From: Leptolyngbya sp. KIOST-1
Lineage (GTDB): Bacteria; Cyanobacteriota; Cyanobacteriia; Phormidesmidales; Phormidesmidaceae
DNA length: 64,000 nt
Assembly (NCBI RefSeq): GCF_000763385.1
Contig: NZ_JQFA01000004.1
Span: 744,001 to 808,000, forward strand
Reading direction: 5' to 3'
In this document: piece by piece, positions 56,539 to 64,000 of the stretch
Layout: every line of letters begins with the position of its first letter
Position numbering within the stretch: the first letter of the stretch is position 1
Made by a program: the position numbers and the translations under genes
The notes under the pieces: generated by a model
Seen by the model: the letters and a program-made list of their open reading frames with translations, nothing else
Told to the model about the DNA's origin: nothing
Databases searched by the model: none

Positions 56539-57774
56539 CTACACCAGTCCCGTCTGGGCCAATAGTCCGGTCGGGATTCCCAGTTTGGCTACCCCCTGGC
56601 GCAGGCTGGCGGCGGTGGCCGGGTCGGTGGTGTCGTAGAGGGCGATCGCCCGCTGGAAGGCCTGGAGTGCCTCGGGCAACTGACCCAGCTTGAACAGGGC
56701 CACGCCCAGGTTCTGGTGAGCGGCCGCGTGGTTGGGGTCGAGGGCGATCGCCTGACGGTAGGCCGCAATTGCCTCGTCGAGGTAGCCCCGGGCTCGGTGG
56801 GCGGTGCCCAAGTTGTAGTGGGCCACCGCCAGGGTGGGGTCGGCGGCGATCGCCTGCTGAAACAGGTCGATAGCGGCCTCAAAATCCCCCTCAGCTTTCT
56901 TCAAACTGCCGCAGTTGATCCACGCGCCCAGCTTGAGCACCGGGGGCACCGCCTCGGCCAGGGCGGCCTGGTACTCGCGGGCGGCCTGCTCGGGCTGGGA
57001 GGCCAGGGCCAGGGCGCGGTGGTAGTGCAGCTCGTAGCGGGTGATCTCATCAAGGGCACCTGCCTGCTCCAGGGCGCGGTTCAGCAGGGGCAGAGCCGCT
57101 GCATTCTGGTCGGACTCGATGTAGAGGGCGGCCAGCTTGTTCAGTAGGTAGCCGTCGTCGGGGTGGTCGGCCAGGTAGCCTTCCATAATGGTGCGGGCGC
57201 GATCGAACTTGCCCCGCTGCATCACCACCGCCGGGTCGTAGCCCGTGTGGTGCAGGGCGGGCTCGGCCAGGGTCACCACCTGCCAGTGGGGAGACTGCGC
57301 CTGGAGGGCCGCAACGGCGTCGTCTACGGTTTCGTGGTAGGGGCGGCTGAAGCTGACCTCGCTCAGGCGGCGAAAAAATCGGGTGATCAGCGTGTAGGGG
57401 GCCTGGGGCGCACCCAGCTCCAGGCGCAGCAGGTTCACCGCCAGCACGTCGGCGGCGGCGACCTCCCCCAGGGGCTGCCCCCGGTCAAGGGCCATCAGCA
57501 CCTGGGCGGTTTGGGGCAGCAGCACCTCGTCGGCATCGAGCACCAGCACCCAATCGCCGGTGGCGTGGCGCAGCGATGCGTTGCGGGCGGCAGCAAAGTC
57601 GTTGGTCCAGTCAAAGCGGTGAACCTGGGCTCCGTGGGCCTCAGCGATCGCCACCGTGTCGTCGGTGGAGCCGGTATCGACCACAATGATTTCTCCCACC
57701 ACCCCCTGCACACTGGCCAGGGTGCAGGGCAGGCTTGCCGCCTCGTCTTTGACAATCATGCAGAGGCTGATCAT
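56539..57774 (-). CDS. Glycosyltransferase family 2 with TPR repeats
   Basis: 411 residues. GT-A domain at the N-terminus: ISLCMIVKDEAASLPCTL, VVDTGSTDDTVAIA, a metal-binding DADE in WVLVLDADEVLLP near 78, and HHTG further on. Then TPR units from about 195, with the clear copies PTLAVAHYNLGTAHRARG and PNHAAAHQNLGVALFKLG. The type resembles GT2-TPR proteins that glycosylate proteins or build surface glycans. The ATG overlaps the argH TAA (TAATG), so translation is coupled to argH, an unexpected pairing. Confidence 0.88.
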   Translation of the reverse strand: MISLCMIVKDEAASLPCTLASVQGVVGEIIVVDTGSTDDTVAIAEAHGAQVHRFDWTNDFAAARNASLRHATGDWVLVLDADEVLLPQTAQVLMALDRGQPLGEVAAADVLAVNLLRLELGAPQAPYTLITRFFRRLSEVSFSRPYHETVDDAVAALQAQSPHWQVVTLAEPALHHTGYDPAVVMQRGKFDRARTIMEGYLADHPDDGYLLNKLAALYIESDQNAAALPLLNRALEQAGALDEITRYELHYHRALALASQPEQAAREYQAALAEAVPPVLKLGAWINCGSLKKAEGDFEAAIDLFQQAIAADPTLAVAHYNLGTAHRARGYLDEAIAAYRQAIALDPNHAAAHQNLGVALFKLGQLPEALQAFQRAIALYDTTDPATAASLRQGVAKLGIPTGLLAQTGLV

Positions 57775-59168
57775 TACCCTTCTCCCAGCGCCTGTTTCGC
57801 CCGCGCGATCGCCTGACGCACCTGCTCAAAGCCGGTGCCGCCGTAGCTATTGCGGGCTGAAACCACCTGCTGCGGGGCGATCGCCGCGTAGATGTCGTCC
57901 CCAAAGGCGGGATGGATTGCCTGCCACTCCGCCAGGGTGAGTTCCCGCAGCAGCTTGCCCGCCGCCAGCGAGGTTTTGACCACCTGGCCCACCAGGTTGT
58001 AGGCCTCGCGGAAGGGGATGCCCCGCGCCGCCAGGTAGTCGGCCACATCGGTGGCGTTGGCATAGTCTTCGTTGACGGCTTGGCGCAGGCGCGGCACCTG
58101 AAACACCACCCCCTCCCCCAGCAGAATGGTCATCGCCTCCAGACAGCCCTGGACGGTTTGCACGGTGTCAAAAATCGCCTCTTTGTCCTCCTGGAGGTCT
58201 TTGTTGTAGGCCAAAGGCAGCCCCTTCATCATCACCAGCAGCCCCTGTAGGTGGCCGAACACGCGCCCGGTTTTGCCCCGCACCAGCTCGGGTACGTCGG
58301 GGTTCTTCTTCTGGGGCATGATGCTGGAGCCGGTGGAGCAGCTGTCGTTGAGGGTGATAAAGCTAAACTCCTCCGAGGCCCAGAGAATCATTTCCTCCGA
58401 TAGGCGCGACAGGTGCACCATGATCAGGCTGGCGGCGCAGGCAAACTCAATCGCAAAGTCGCGATCGCTCACCCCGTCCAGGCTGTTGCCGTAGACCCGC
58501 TCAAACCCCAGCAGCTCGGCTGAATACTGGCGATCGATGGGGAAGGTGGTGCCCGCCAGCGCGCCGCTGCCCAGGGGCAAAATGTTCACCCGCTTTTGGA
58601 TGTCACCCAGCCGCTCCCAGTCCCGCTGAGCCATATCAAAGTAGGCCAGCAGATGGTGGGCCAGACTCAGGGGCTGGGCCCGCTGCAGGTGGGTATAGCC
58701 GGGGATCAGGGTTTCCACATGGACCTCGGCCAGATCGAGCAGGGTCTGCTGAAACTGGCGCAACTGCCCCTGAATGCCTTCGATCTGGGCCCGCAGGTAG
58801 AGGCGCACGTCGGTGCCCACCTGGTCGTTGCGGGATCGGGCCGTGTGCAGCTTTTTGCCCACATCGCCAATCAACTCGGTCAGCCGTCGCTCCACGGCGA
58901 AGTGCACGTCCTCGGCCTCCACGCCGGGGGCAAAGCTGCCGCAGCGGTACTCCTGGCGAATGGTCTCCAGACCGTTCACGATCTGCTCCCCTTCCTCAGG
59001 GCTGAGAATGCCGGTCTTGACCAGCATTTTGGCGTGGGCCTCAGAGCCGGTGAGGTCGTACTCGATCAGCTCGATGTCGAAGCCGATGCTGGCGTTGAAC
59101 ACCGCGATCGCAGGATGCAGCGCTGTTTCAAAGCGCTGGCTCCAGGTCTGGGGATTGGGCGTTTCCAT
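57774..59168 (-). CDS. argH: Argininosuccinate lyase
   Basis: Last step of arginine synthesis, cleaving argininosuccinate to arginine and fumarate. 464 residues, normal length. Motifs: [27 protein letters not shown], and the active-site flexible loop [20 protein letters not shown] with the catalytic Ser. Stop TAA shares a base with the GT2-TPR start. The ATG at 59168 follows the neighbouring small gene by 30 bases. Confidence 0.96.
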   Translation of the reverse strand: METPNPQTWSQRFETALHPAIAVFNASIGFDIELIEYDLTGSEAHAKMLVKTGILSPEEGEQIVNGLETIRQEYRCGSFAPGVEAEDVHFAVERRLTELIGDVGKKLHTARSRNDQVGTDVRLYLRAQIEGIQGQLRQFQQTLLDLAEVHVETLIPGYTHLQRAQPLSLAHHLLAYFDMAQRDWERLGDIQKRVNILPLGSGALAGTTFPIDRQYSAELLGFERVYGNSLDGVSDRDFAIEFACAASLIMVHLSRLSEEMILWASEEFSFITLNDSCSTGSSIMPQKKNPDVPELVRGKTGRVFGHLQGLLVMMKGLPLAYNKDLQEDKEAIFDTVQTVQGCLEAMTILLGEGVVFQVPRLRQAVNEDYANATDVADYLAARGIPFREAYNLVGQVVKTSLAAGKLLRELTLAEWQAIHPAFGDDIYAAIAPQQVVSARNSYGGTGFEQVRQAIARAKQALGEG

Positions 59169-59198
59169 GGGCAGGCTAGTGCGTTTAAGCGATTGCGG

Positions 59199-59543
59199 TT
59201 AAAAAGCGGTCAGGTTGCGGATCATATAGCCAAGCACAATGCCAAACAGCAGCGCCCACAGCTGGCCCGACTCGACAAAGTTATTCCAGATATCGACCAT
59301 ATCGCCGAGAATATCCTGGTCAAACTGCTGGGCCAGTACGGGGGAGAGGGGGGCTGAAGACGGCGAGAAGCCTGCCATTCCGGCTACGGCCAGGGGCTCC
59401 ACTCCGGTAAAATAGCCGCTGAACCCATCCCCGGTATCCAGACTGACGGGGCGAAGGACTGTATCTATAGAAAGGGACTGAGCCGCGCTTTGAAACAGAG
59501 AGTTGGGCAGAGAAGAACCGTGAGGCTGGGGTATAGCGTCCAT
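59199..59543 (-). CDS. Small protein with C-terminal membrane segment
   Basis: 114 residues. A Ser/Pro-rich N-terminal half, then a C-terminal helix (SGQLWALLFGIVLGYMIRNL), so tail-anchored in form. No family recognised. The start codon is only 20 bases from the divergent start of the PhnE-like gene, so either the real start is further in, or both promoters lie within the opposing coding sequence. It precedes argH by 30 bases on the same strand. Confidence 0.5.
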   Translation of the reverse strand: MDAIPQPHGSSLPNSLFQSAAQSLSIDTVLRPVSLDTGDGFSGYFTGVEPLAVAGMAGFSPSSAPLSPVLAQQFDQDILGDMVDIWNNFVESGQLWALLFGIVLGYMIRNLTAF

Positions 59544-59563
59544 GGCACCGTGACGACCTGAAC

Positions 59564-61303
59564 ATGGTTAACACCCAACAGACTATCACCATACCGCAGC
59601 GACCGAGCCTCTGGAACCCAAAAACGGTCAGCGCTTTAGCGGTTTTGATCGGCCTCGGCCTGGCCGCGTACCAGGCGGGGCTGGGCCGACCCGGCTTGGT
59701 GCTGATCAACTGGGGCGGCTGGCCGCAGCTGCGGGAGTTCTGGCTGGCCAGTCTGCACCCCGACCTCAGCCCGGAGTTTGTGGCGCTGATGGGCCGCGCG
59801 GCGCTAGTCACCCTGGCCTACGCGGTGCTGGGCACCACCCTCAGCGTGGGGCTGGGGCTGGTGGGGGGAGTGCTCTCCTCGGCGGTGTGGTGGCAAACGC
59901 TGCTGCCTGGCGGCGGGCCGCGTCAGGGGCTGCGCCAGGGCCTGTGGCTGGGGGTGCGGGGGCTACTGGCCTTTCCCCGCGCCATCCACGAGCTGATCTG
60001 GGGACTGGTGCTGCTGCAGGTGCTGGGGCTGGACCCCATGGTGGGGGTGCTGGCGATCGCGATTCCCTTTGGCGCGATCGTGGCCAAGGTGTTCTCAGAA
60101 ATTTTGGACGAAACCCCCCAGGAGCCGCTGTACGCGCTCCTGAACGCTGGTGCGCCGCCGCTGGCGGCCCTGGTCTACGGCCTGCTGCCCCAGGCGTTGC
60201 CCAACCTGCTCTCCTATACCTTCTACCGCTTTGAGTGCTCCCTGCGGTCCTCGGCGGTGCTGGGCATCATTGGAGCGGGGGGACTGGGCTACGAAATTTT
60301 TCTCAGCCTGCAGTCCCTGCGCTATGAGCAGCTGTGGACCGGATTTTACGCGCTGATTCTGCTCAACGGGGCCGTCGATGCCTGGAGTGGCCTGGTGCGC
60401 CGCCGCATGGGCTTTACCAGCCGCCTCGACATCAACCGCAAACCGGGGGATGTTGCCCCCCGGCCTGGACTGAAGGCCCCCCGCCAGGACCGATGGCTGC
60501 GGCTGTCCTGGTTGGGGGTGGTGCTGGCCATCCCCCTGAGCGGGTGGTTTCTGGGGCTGGATGTGGCGGTGCTGTGGTCGGCTCGCACCCAGCGGCTGCT
60601 GGGCGAACTCCTGGCCACCGGCTGGCCGTCCCCGCCGAGCTGGCCTGAGATCATAAATCTGGCCCAGCTCGCCTGGCTGACGCTGGCCATGTCCATGGTG
60701 GCGATCGCCCTGGCAGGCCTCTTCGGCATTTTCGTCTCGCTGCCGGCGGCCCAAAACCTGCTGCTGCCGGGGGGGCTCCTGCAGCCGATCGGGCAACATC
60801 GGCCCTGGCCCTGGGTGGAGTACGGACTGCTGGGCCTCAGCCGACTGGTGCTGCTCATCAGCCGCGCCATCCCGGCCCCGATCTGGGCGCTGGTGCTGCT
60901 GTACATGCTGTTTCCGGGGGTGCTGCCCGGAGCCCTGGCCCTGGCCCTGCACAACTTCGGCATTCTGGGCCGGCTGATGGCCGAGGTGAACGAAAACCTG
61001 GACGATCGCCCTGTGCGTGCCCTTTCGGCCCTGGGGGCTGGCCCCGGCGCGGTCGTAGCCTACGGCATTTTGCCGCAGAATTTGGGGCGCTTTCTAGCCT
61101 ACATTCTCTATCGCTGGGAAGTGTGCCTGCGCGAAACCGTGATTGTGGGTCTGGTGGGAGCCGGGGGGCTGGGCCGCCTGCTGACGGAGCAAATCAGCAG
61201 CTTCGACTACCGCGGCGTGACGATTACCCTGGCGGTGTTTGTCGCCCTCACCTTTGGCGTGGATGCGGTGAGCCAGCAGCTGCGCGGAGTGCTGAGGGAG
61301 TGA
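59564..61303 (+). CDS. Duplicated PhnE-like ABC permease (phosphonate/phosphite type)
   Basis: 579 residues, two homologous permease halves. First half: helix-rich with EAA-loop-like LNAGAPPLAALVYGLLPQAL (about 185-205) and SVVLGIIGAGGLGYE-type end. Second half: ALGAGPGAVVAYGILPQNLG near 490 and VGLVGAGGLGRLL. The GAGGLG motif after the loop is typical of PhnE-type subunits. The duplication would allow one chain to form both halves of the channel. No ATPase (PhnC-like) or binding protein (PhnD-like) gene lies nearby. Confidence 0.8.
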   Translation: MVNTQQTITIPQRPSLWNPKTVSALAVLIGLGLAAYQAGLGRPGLVLINWGGWPQLREFWLASLHPDLSPEFVALMGRAALVTLAYAVLGTTLSVGLGLVGGVLSSAVWWQTLLPGGGPRQGLRQGLWLGVRGLLAFPRAIHELIWGLVLLQVLGLDPMVGVLAIAIPFGAIVAKVFSEILDETPQEPLYALLNAGAPPLAALVYGLLPQALPNLLSYTFYRFECSLRSSAVLGIIGAGGLGYEIFLSLQSLRYEQLWTGFYALILLNGAVDAWSGLVRRRMGFTSRLDINRKPGDVAPRPGLKAPRQDRWLRLSWLGVVLAIPLSGWFLGLDVAVLWSARTQRLLGELLATGWPSPPSWPEIINLAQLAWLTLAMSMVAIALAGLFGIFVSLPAAQNLLLPGGLLQPIGQHRPWPWVEYGLLGLSRLVLLISRAIPAPIWALVLLYMLFPGVLPGALALALHNFGILGRLMAEVNENLDDRPVRALSALGAGPGAVVAYGILPQNLGRFLAYILYRWEVCLRETVIVGLVGAGGLGRLLTEQISSFDYRGVTITLAVFVALTFGVDAVSQQLRGVLRE

Positions 61304-61366
61304 GGGGTAGAGGGTAAGGGGTCAGGGGTAGAGGGTAAGGGGTCAGGGGTAGAGGGTAAGGGGGCA
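61304..61366. repeat. Three 21-bp tandem repeats after the PhnE-like gene
   Basis: GGGGTAGAGGGTAAGGGGTCA in two exact copies and a third (ending GGGGGCA), starting on the base after the stop codon. Confidence 0.75.
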
Positions 61367-61394
61367 GGTGCAAGCCGCAGCCGTCAACCCAAAA

Positions 61395-61443
61395 CCCCAC
61401 TCCCCACTCCCCACTCCCCACTCCCTACTCCTTACTCCTTACC
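61395..61443. repeat. Heptamer tandem repeat CCCCACT
   Basis: CCCCACT four times, then CCCTACT, CCTTACT and CCTTACC: seven units of seven bases. The last units include the stop codon and final codons of the minus-strand gene at 61432-61713. Confidence 0.75.
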
Positions 61444-61713
61444 TCGCCAGTCGGGACACTCCCCACCCCCCTGCCAACCGTGGGGATGGATGGCGCACAC
61501 CAGAATACAGCGCTTGGCGCGGCTGGTCCCGTAGGCAATGCCATGGTAGTTGGTGCAGCCCTGGCAGGGGCTGGGCCGATGGGTGGGGATTGCCTGAAAC
61601 CCCACCTGCGATCGCAGAATTTGCTGCTTGCTCTGTTTGCGATGCCACTGCTCGTAGGCCCGTCGGCGGCACAGATCGTTGGCTCGGTAGAAGAGTTCGT
61701 TGGTCACGCTCAT
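61432..61713 (-). CDS. Conserved cysteine-containing small protein
   Basis: 93 residues with a pattern CQGCTNYHGIAYG, then CAIHPHGWQGGG and CPDW. The four Cys and several His suggest a metal site. I know of similar unnamed cyanobacterial proteins but no function. GGGAGG lies 8 bases ahead of the ATG at 61713 on the minus strand. Its last codons and TAA lie in the heptamer repeat. Confidence 0.6.
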   Translation of the reverse strand: MSVTNELFYRANDLCRRRAYEQWHRKQSKQQILRSQVGFQAIPTHRPSPCQGCTNYHGIAYGTSRAKRCILVCAIHPHGWQGGGECPDWRGKE

Positions 61714-62330
61714 GACCTATCCTCCCTGTAGGGGCTGATGACGCGGGACGCGCCGGGGTAGCTGTGGATGAAGGCTAATCAGTCAGCCGCTGCCAACCGC
61801 TTATCTGCACAGTACCAGCGATGGCCCTAAAACTAGACTACCCAACGGAGCAGAGCGATTCGGTAAACGTTAATGGGTTGCAATGTCGCGTTTTGACCCT
61901 GGGGCGTATTGTCAATTCTAATTACACGTCTTATCTCGTCAGGGTTGCCACGCCCGACACCAAACTCAGGCTAGCGCGCCACCCAACCTACGGGAACCCT
62001 AATTTTTAGCTTTGACGCTGCACTAGTCTAGAGTAGCGGCTGAGGAGAATGGATTCCCGTAGACCCATCCGGCCGCAGTGTTATGCAGAAGCCGCATTGA
62101 TTATCGCAAATAACGCATATTACGGAACCGCAACAGTCAATGGTGTGCTAGGCGACAAAATTACAGCATTTGTTAATGGCACAGCCTCTTCATTAAGGGG
62201 AAAATAAGCGCAAGCTGCTAGTCAAACCCTAAAAACTATCAGTAAACTGGGATACGGAATCTAAAGATTCTTGTCTGGCTTATTTGACCTTTGTCTTGTG
62301 CAGCTCCTCCGTCGTTAACTGGGTTTAGGT
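61714..62330. other. Gap of 617 bases with weak short frames
   Basis: No well-supported gene. Two frames exist: 61821-62009 (62 codons, unlike any family) and 62049-62207 (52 codons with GAGGAG upstream, listed separately). The text near 61906-61922 (GGGGCGTATTGTCAATT) resembles the MITE end at 34612. A decayed insertion is possible. Confidence 0.4.
62049..62207 (+). CDS. Possible 52-residue small protein
   Basis: ATG 62049 preceded closely by GAGGAG (62042-62047). The protein reads ALIIANNAYYGTATVNGVLG, then DKITAFVNGTASS. It has beta-strand character, like a fragment of an extracellular beta-domain. The spacing of the ribosome-binding site is short. It could be a remnant rather than a gene. 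Confidence 0.25.
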   Translation: MDSRRPIRPQCYAEAALIIANNAYYGTATVNGVLGDKITAFVNGTASSLRGK

Positions 62331-62552
62331 ATGCTTCAGTCCCTCCACTATTCCATCGACATCATTCGTGACGAAGCCCGACAGCTGATTCAAAAGGGCG
62401 TAGTTAGCCGTCAGCAGCCCATCTATACCCTCTGCCGTCACATCCCCGCCCGCGAGTGGGCACTGGTGGAGACTGAGCTAGAGTCTTCGGGTTTTCTACT
62501 GCGCGATCGCGTGGGCGATCTCATGGGCCGCGAAGACTGGGAAAACGACTAG
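62331..62552 (+). CDS. DUF4327 family protein
   Basis: 73 residues. Matches the DUF4327 pattern: YSIDIIRDEARQLIQKGVVS, then RQQPIYTLCRHIPAREW, and LLRDRVGDLMGREDWEND at the end. Cyanobacteria-specific, unknown function, all helical. Stop 28 bases from the converging DUF72 gene. Confidence 0.85.
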   Translation: MLQSLHYSIDIIRDEARQLIQKGVVSRQQPIYTLCRHIPAREWALVETELESSGFLLRDRVGDLMGREDWEND

Positions 62553-62580
62553 ACTGTCACTCCCGTGGCCATTTCAACCG

Positions 62581-63498
62581 TTATCCAAACAAACTGAGCT
62601 GGGTCGAGGAGGCTTCTTCCTCGGCCCTTTGTTGTGCGACCACATCCCACAGCAGCGGGGGCAGTGGGGCACCGGCCTGCTGTAGCTGGTGATAGACCTC
62701 GCGGGCCACCGCTGGGGACCGGGCCTCCTGGGGACAGTGGGCAAAGAAATAGACGTCGGTACCCCCCGCCAGCCACTGGCACAGCCGGGGCACCCACTCG
62801 TCGAAGTAGGGCTGGTTGTAAGCCAGGTTAGGGTGGCTGATGTAGCGCACGATCGTAAACGCCGCCGTCACCTCAGGCTGTAGCGGCAGCTTGGGCTTTT
62901 TGCGCTCTGAGCCGATCTGCGGGTCGTCACTGGGGGTATTGATGCAGTCGTAGATCGGTCGGGTATCCAGCAGCACCCGACCCACCCCCAGGCCGGTGAG
63001 CAACTGGTTGAGGCGGGTGGCGTGGGGCTCGGCAAACCACCCCAAGTGGCGCACCTCCACGGCGATCGGGGACTGCTGCCGGGGCCAGCGGGCGAGAAAA
63101 TCCCTCAGATCGGCCAGGTGCTCGGGGCCGTAGGTGGGCGGCAGCTGAATGAACAGTGGCCCCAGGCGATTCTCCGCTGGAGCTGCGCCAACGCCCAGGG
63201 GCATCAGCGTCTGTAGAAATCGGTGGGATGCTTCGACAAAGGGCACCAGTTTGCCCTGGTGGGAAAACGCGCGGGGCAGCTTAGGGCAAAACCGAAACCC
63301 TGGGGGCATGGTGGCCGCCCAGCGATCGATGGTTTTGGCGTCAGGCATGGAGTAGAAGGTGGTGTTGCCCTCCACGGCGGTCATGCGATCGCCGTAGAGT
63401 CGCAAAAAGTCTCCCGCCTTGCTGCCCCTGGGGTAAAAGCTGCCCACCCAGTCTTTGAACGCCCACACGGCGCACCCGGTAAAGTAACGTCCTGCCAT
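62581..63498 (-). CDS. DUF72 family protein
   Basis: 305 residues, TIM-barrel-like DUF72 (YecE-like). Key parts: FTGCAVWAFKDWVGSFYP, VEGNTTFYSMPDAKTIDRWA, RFCPKLPRAFSH and QLPPTYGPEHLADL; the tail holds VYFFAHCPQEARSP. Function unknown in all members known to me. ATG 63498. Stands between converging DUF4327 and the PPK2 gene. Confidence 0.85.
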   Translation of the reverse strand: MAGRYFTGCAVWAFKDWVGSFYPRGSKAGDFLRLYGDRMTAVEGNTTFYSMPDAKTIDRWAATMPPGFRFCPKLPRAFSHQGKLVPFVEASHRFLQTLMPLGVGAAPAENRLGPLFIQLPPTYGPEHLADLRDFLARWPRQQSPIAVEVRHLGWFAEPHATRLNQLLTGLGVGRVLLDTRPIYDCINTPSDDPQIGSERKKPKLPLQPEVTAAFTIVRYISHPNLAYNQPYFDEWVPRLCQWLAGGTDVYFFAHCPQEARSPAVAREVYHQLQQAGAPLPPLLWDVVAQQRAEEEASSTQLSLFG

Positions 63499-63640
63499 GG
63501 CTTTCCTACTACCCTGCCCGATTCTAGTTTAAGGAAGGGTTGCCCGGAGTTTTGGACGCTCCCGTCAGGGTTCGTTATGCTGAAACCCCACTTGGCAAAG
63601 GTAATCTTTGTCCCTCTCCCTGCCGTTTACCGTGCTATCC

Positions 63641-64000
63641 ATGGAATCTTCCTCTGTTCTGGCTGCTCTCCATCCCGACTCGATGGTGATTGCCCCTGGC
63701 ACCCAGGTCAACCTGAAAGACTTTGACTCGGGCTTTACCGGTGCCCTGAAGAAAAAAGAGGCCAAGGACCTTTTGCAGGTCAGCGTAGGGGAACTGGCCA
63801 AGTACCAGGACGTGCTCTACGCCCAAAACACCTACGCCCTGCTGCTGATCTTTCAAGCGATGGACGCAGCGGGTAAAGACAGCACGATTAAAAACGTGCT
63901 GTCGGGGGTGAACCCCCAGGGTTGCCACGTGGTCAGCTTTAAGCAGCCCTCCAGCGAAGAACTCGACCACGACTACCTGTGGCGGGCCAGCAAAGCCCTG
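63641..64000 (+). CDS. Polyphosphate kinase 2 family protein (5' part, cut by window end)
   Basis: 120 residues visible. The PPK2 fold starts after about 60 residues: LLLIFQAMDAAGKDSTIKNV includes the Walker-like DAAGKD (75-80), followed by GVNPQGCHVVSFKQPSSEELDHDYLWR. PPK2 enzymes move phosphate between polyphosphate and nucleotides. The C-terminal two thirds, including the lid module that decides the subclass, is outside the window. Confidence 0.88.
   Translation, partial: MESSSVLAALHPDSMVIAPGTQVNLKDFDSGFTGALKKKEAKDLLQVSVGELAKYQDVLYAQNTYALLLIFQAMDAAGKDSTIKNVLSGVNPQGCHVVSFKQPSSEELDHDYLWRASKAL

Noticed and set aside
61821..62009. 62-codon frame upstream of DUF4327
   Set aside because: It has no convincing ribosome-binding site or resemblance, and part of it looks like a decayed element end.

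Overview
The window comes from a cyanobacterium. The palindrome GCGATCGC (HIP1) and its core GATCGC recur throughout. Phylloquinone-branch genes (menA, menC, menE), a cytochrome b6f small subunit (petL), a CpcT/CpeT-type phycobilin lyase, OpcA and a run of cyanobacteria-typical unknown families (DUF1823, DUF2949, DUF2993, DUF4327, DUF2232) all fit that. The GC-rich coding sequence and short tandem repeats between genes suggest a Leptolyngbya/Nodosilinea-like lineage, but the genus is a guess. I saw no rRNA, tRNA, CRISPR array or complete transposase.

Layout. 1-4 kb: a small membrane protein, then a minus-strand menA-menC-menE operon. 4-8 kb: a divergent SSB-like protein, DUF1823, an alpha/beta hydrolase and class I fbp. 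8.2-11.7 kb: an accessory islet with a small two-helix membrane protein, an HTH-NACHT NTPase of the bacterial NLR-like type, a frameshifted antitoxin-like gene, a Uma2 remnant and near-perfect hairpins. It separates fbp from zwf-opcA, genes that are neighbours in other cyanobacteria. 15-21 kb: a metallophosphoesterase, an SH3 protein and a cell-surface polysaccharide module (GT4, polyprenyl-phosphate sugar transferase, O-antigen-ligase-like protein), with petL tail-to-tail on the other strand. 21-25 kb: aroB, a DUF2993 protein, hisB, a methyltransferase and DUF2949.

25.5-28.3 kb is a minus-strand group: dehydrogenase, glutamine amidotransferase and ABC-2 permease. 28.5-32.4 kb holds a Rieske-containing FAD desaturase-like protein and a Rieske oxygenase, possibly aromatic-carotenoid (CruE/CruH-like) chemistry, with a GIY-YIG nuclease and a small partner between them. 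32.5-36.4 kb: HAD hydrolase, RTX-repeat protein, a MITE, the CpcT-like lyase and an unknown anchored protein. 36.4-45.6 kb: a cyclic-peptide-type ABC exporter and a giant 2437-residue protein, made of a coiled coil, about 1500 acidic low-complexity residues and an Hsp70/actin-like ATPase domain.

45.9-49.4 kb: a Crp/Fnr regulator, DUF2232, a CobT-like phosphoribosyltransferase and a CPCC protein. 49.5-56.5 kb: an exported FAD oxidoreductase, an orphan PD-(D/E)XK nuclease, clpB and a ComFB-family protein. 56.5-64 kb: argH coupled to a GT2-TPR protein, a duplicated PhnE-like permease, small conserved proteins, DUF72 and the 5' part of a PPK2 kinase.

The regions most worth following up are the NACHT islet in the pentose-phosphate cluster, the giant acidic ATPase, the two-Rieske locus, and the dispersed small repeats (hairpin family, CTAG-targeting MITE, tandem repeats) at gene ends and in one case inside menE.
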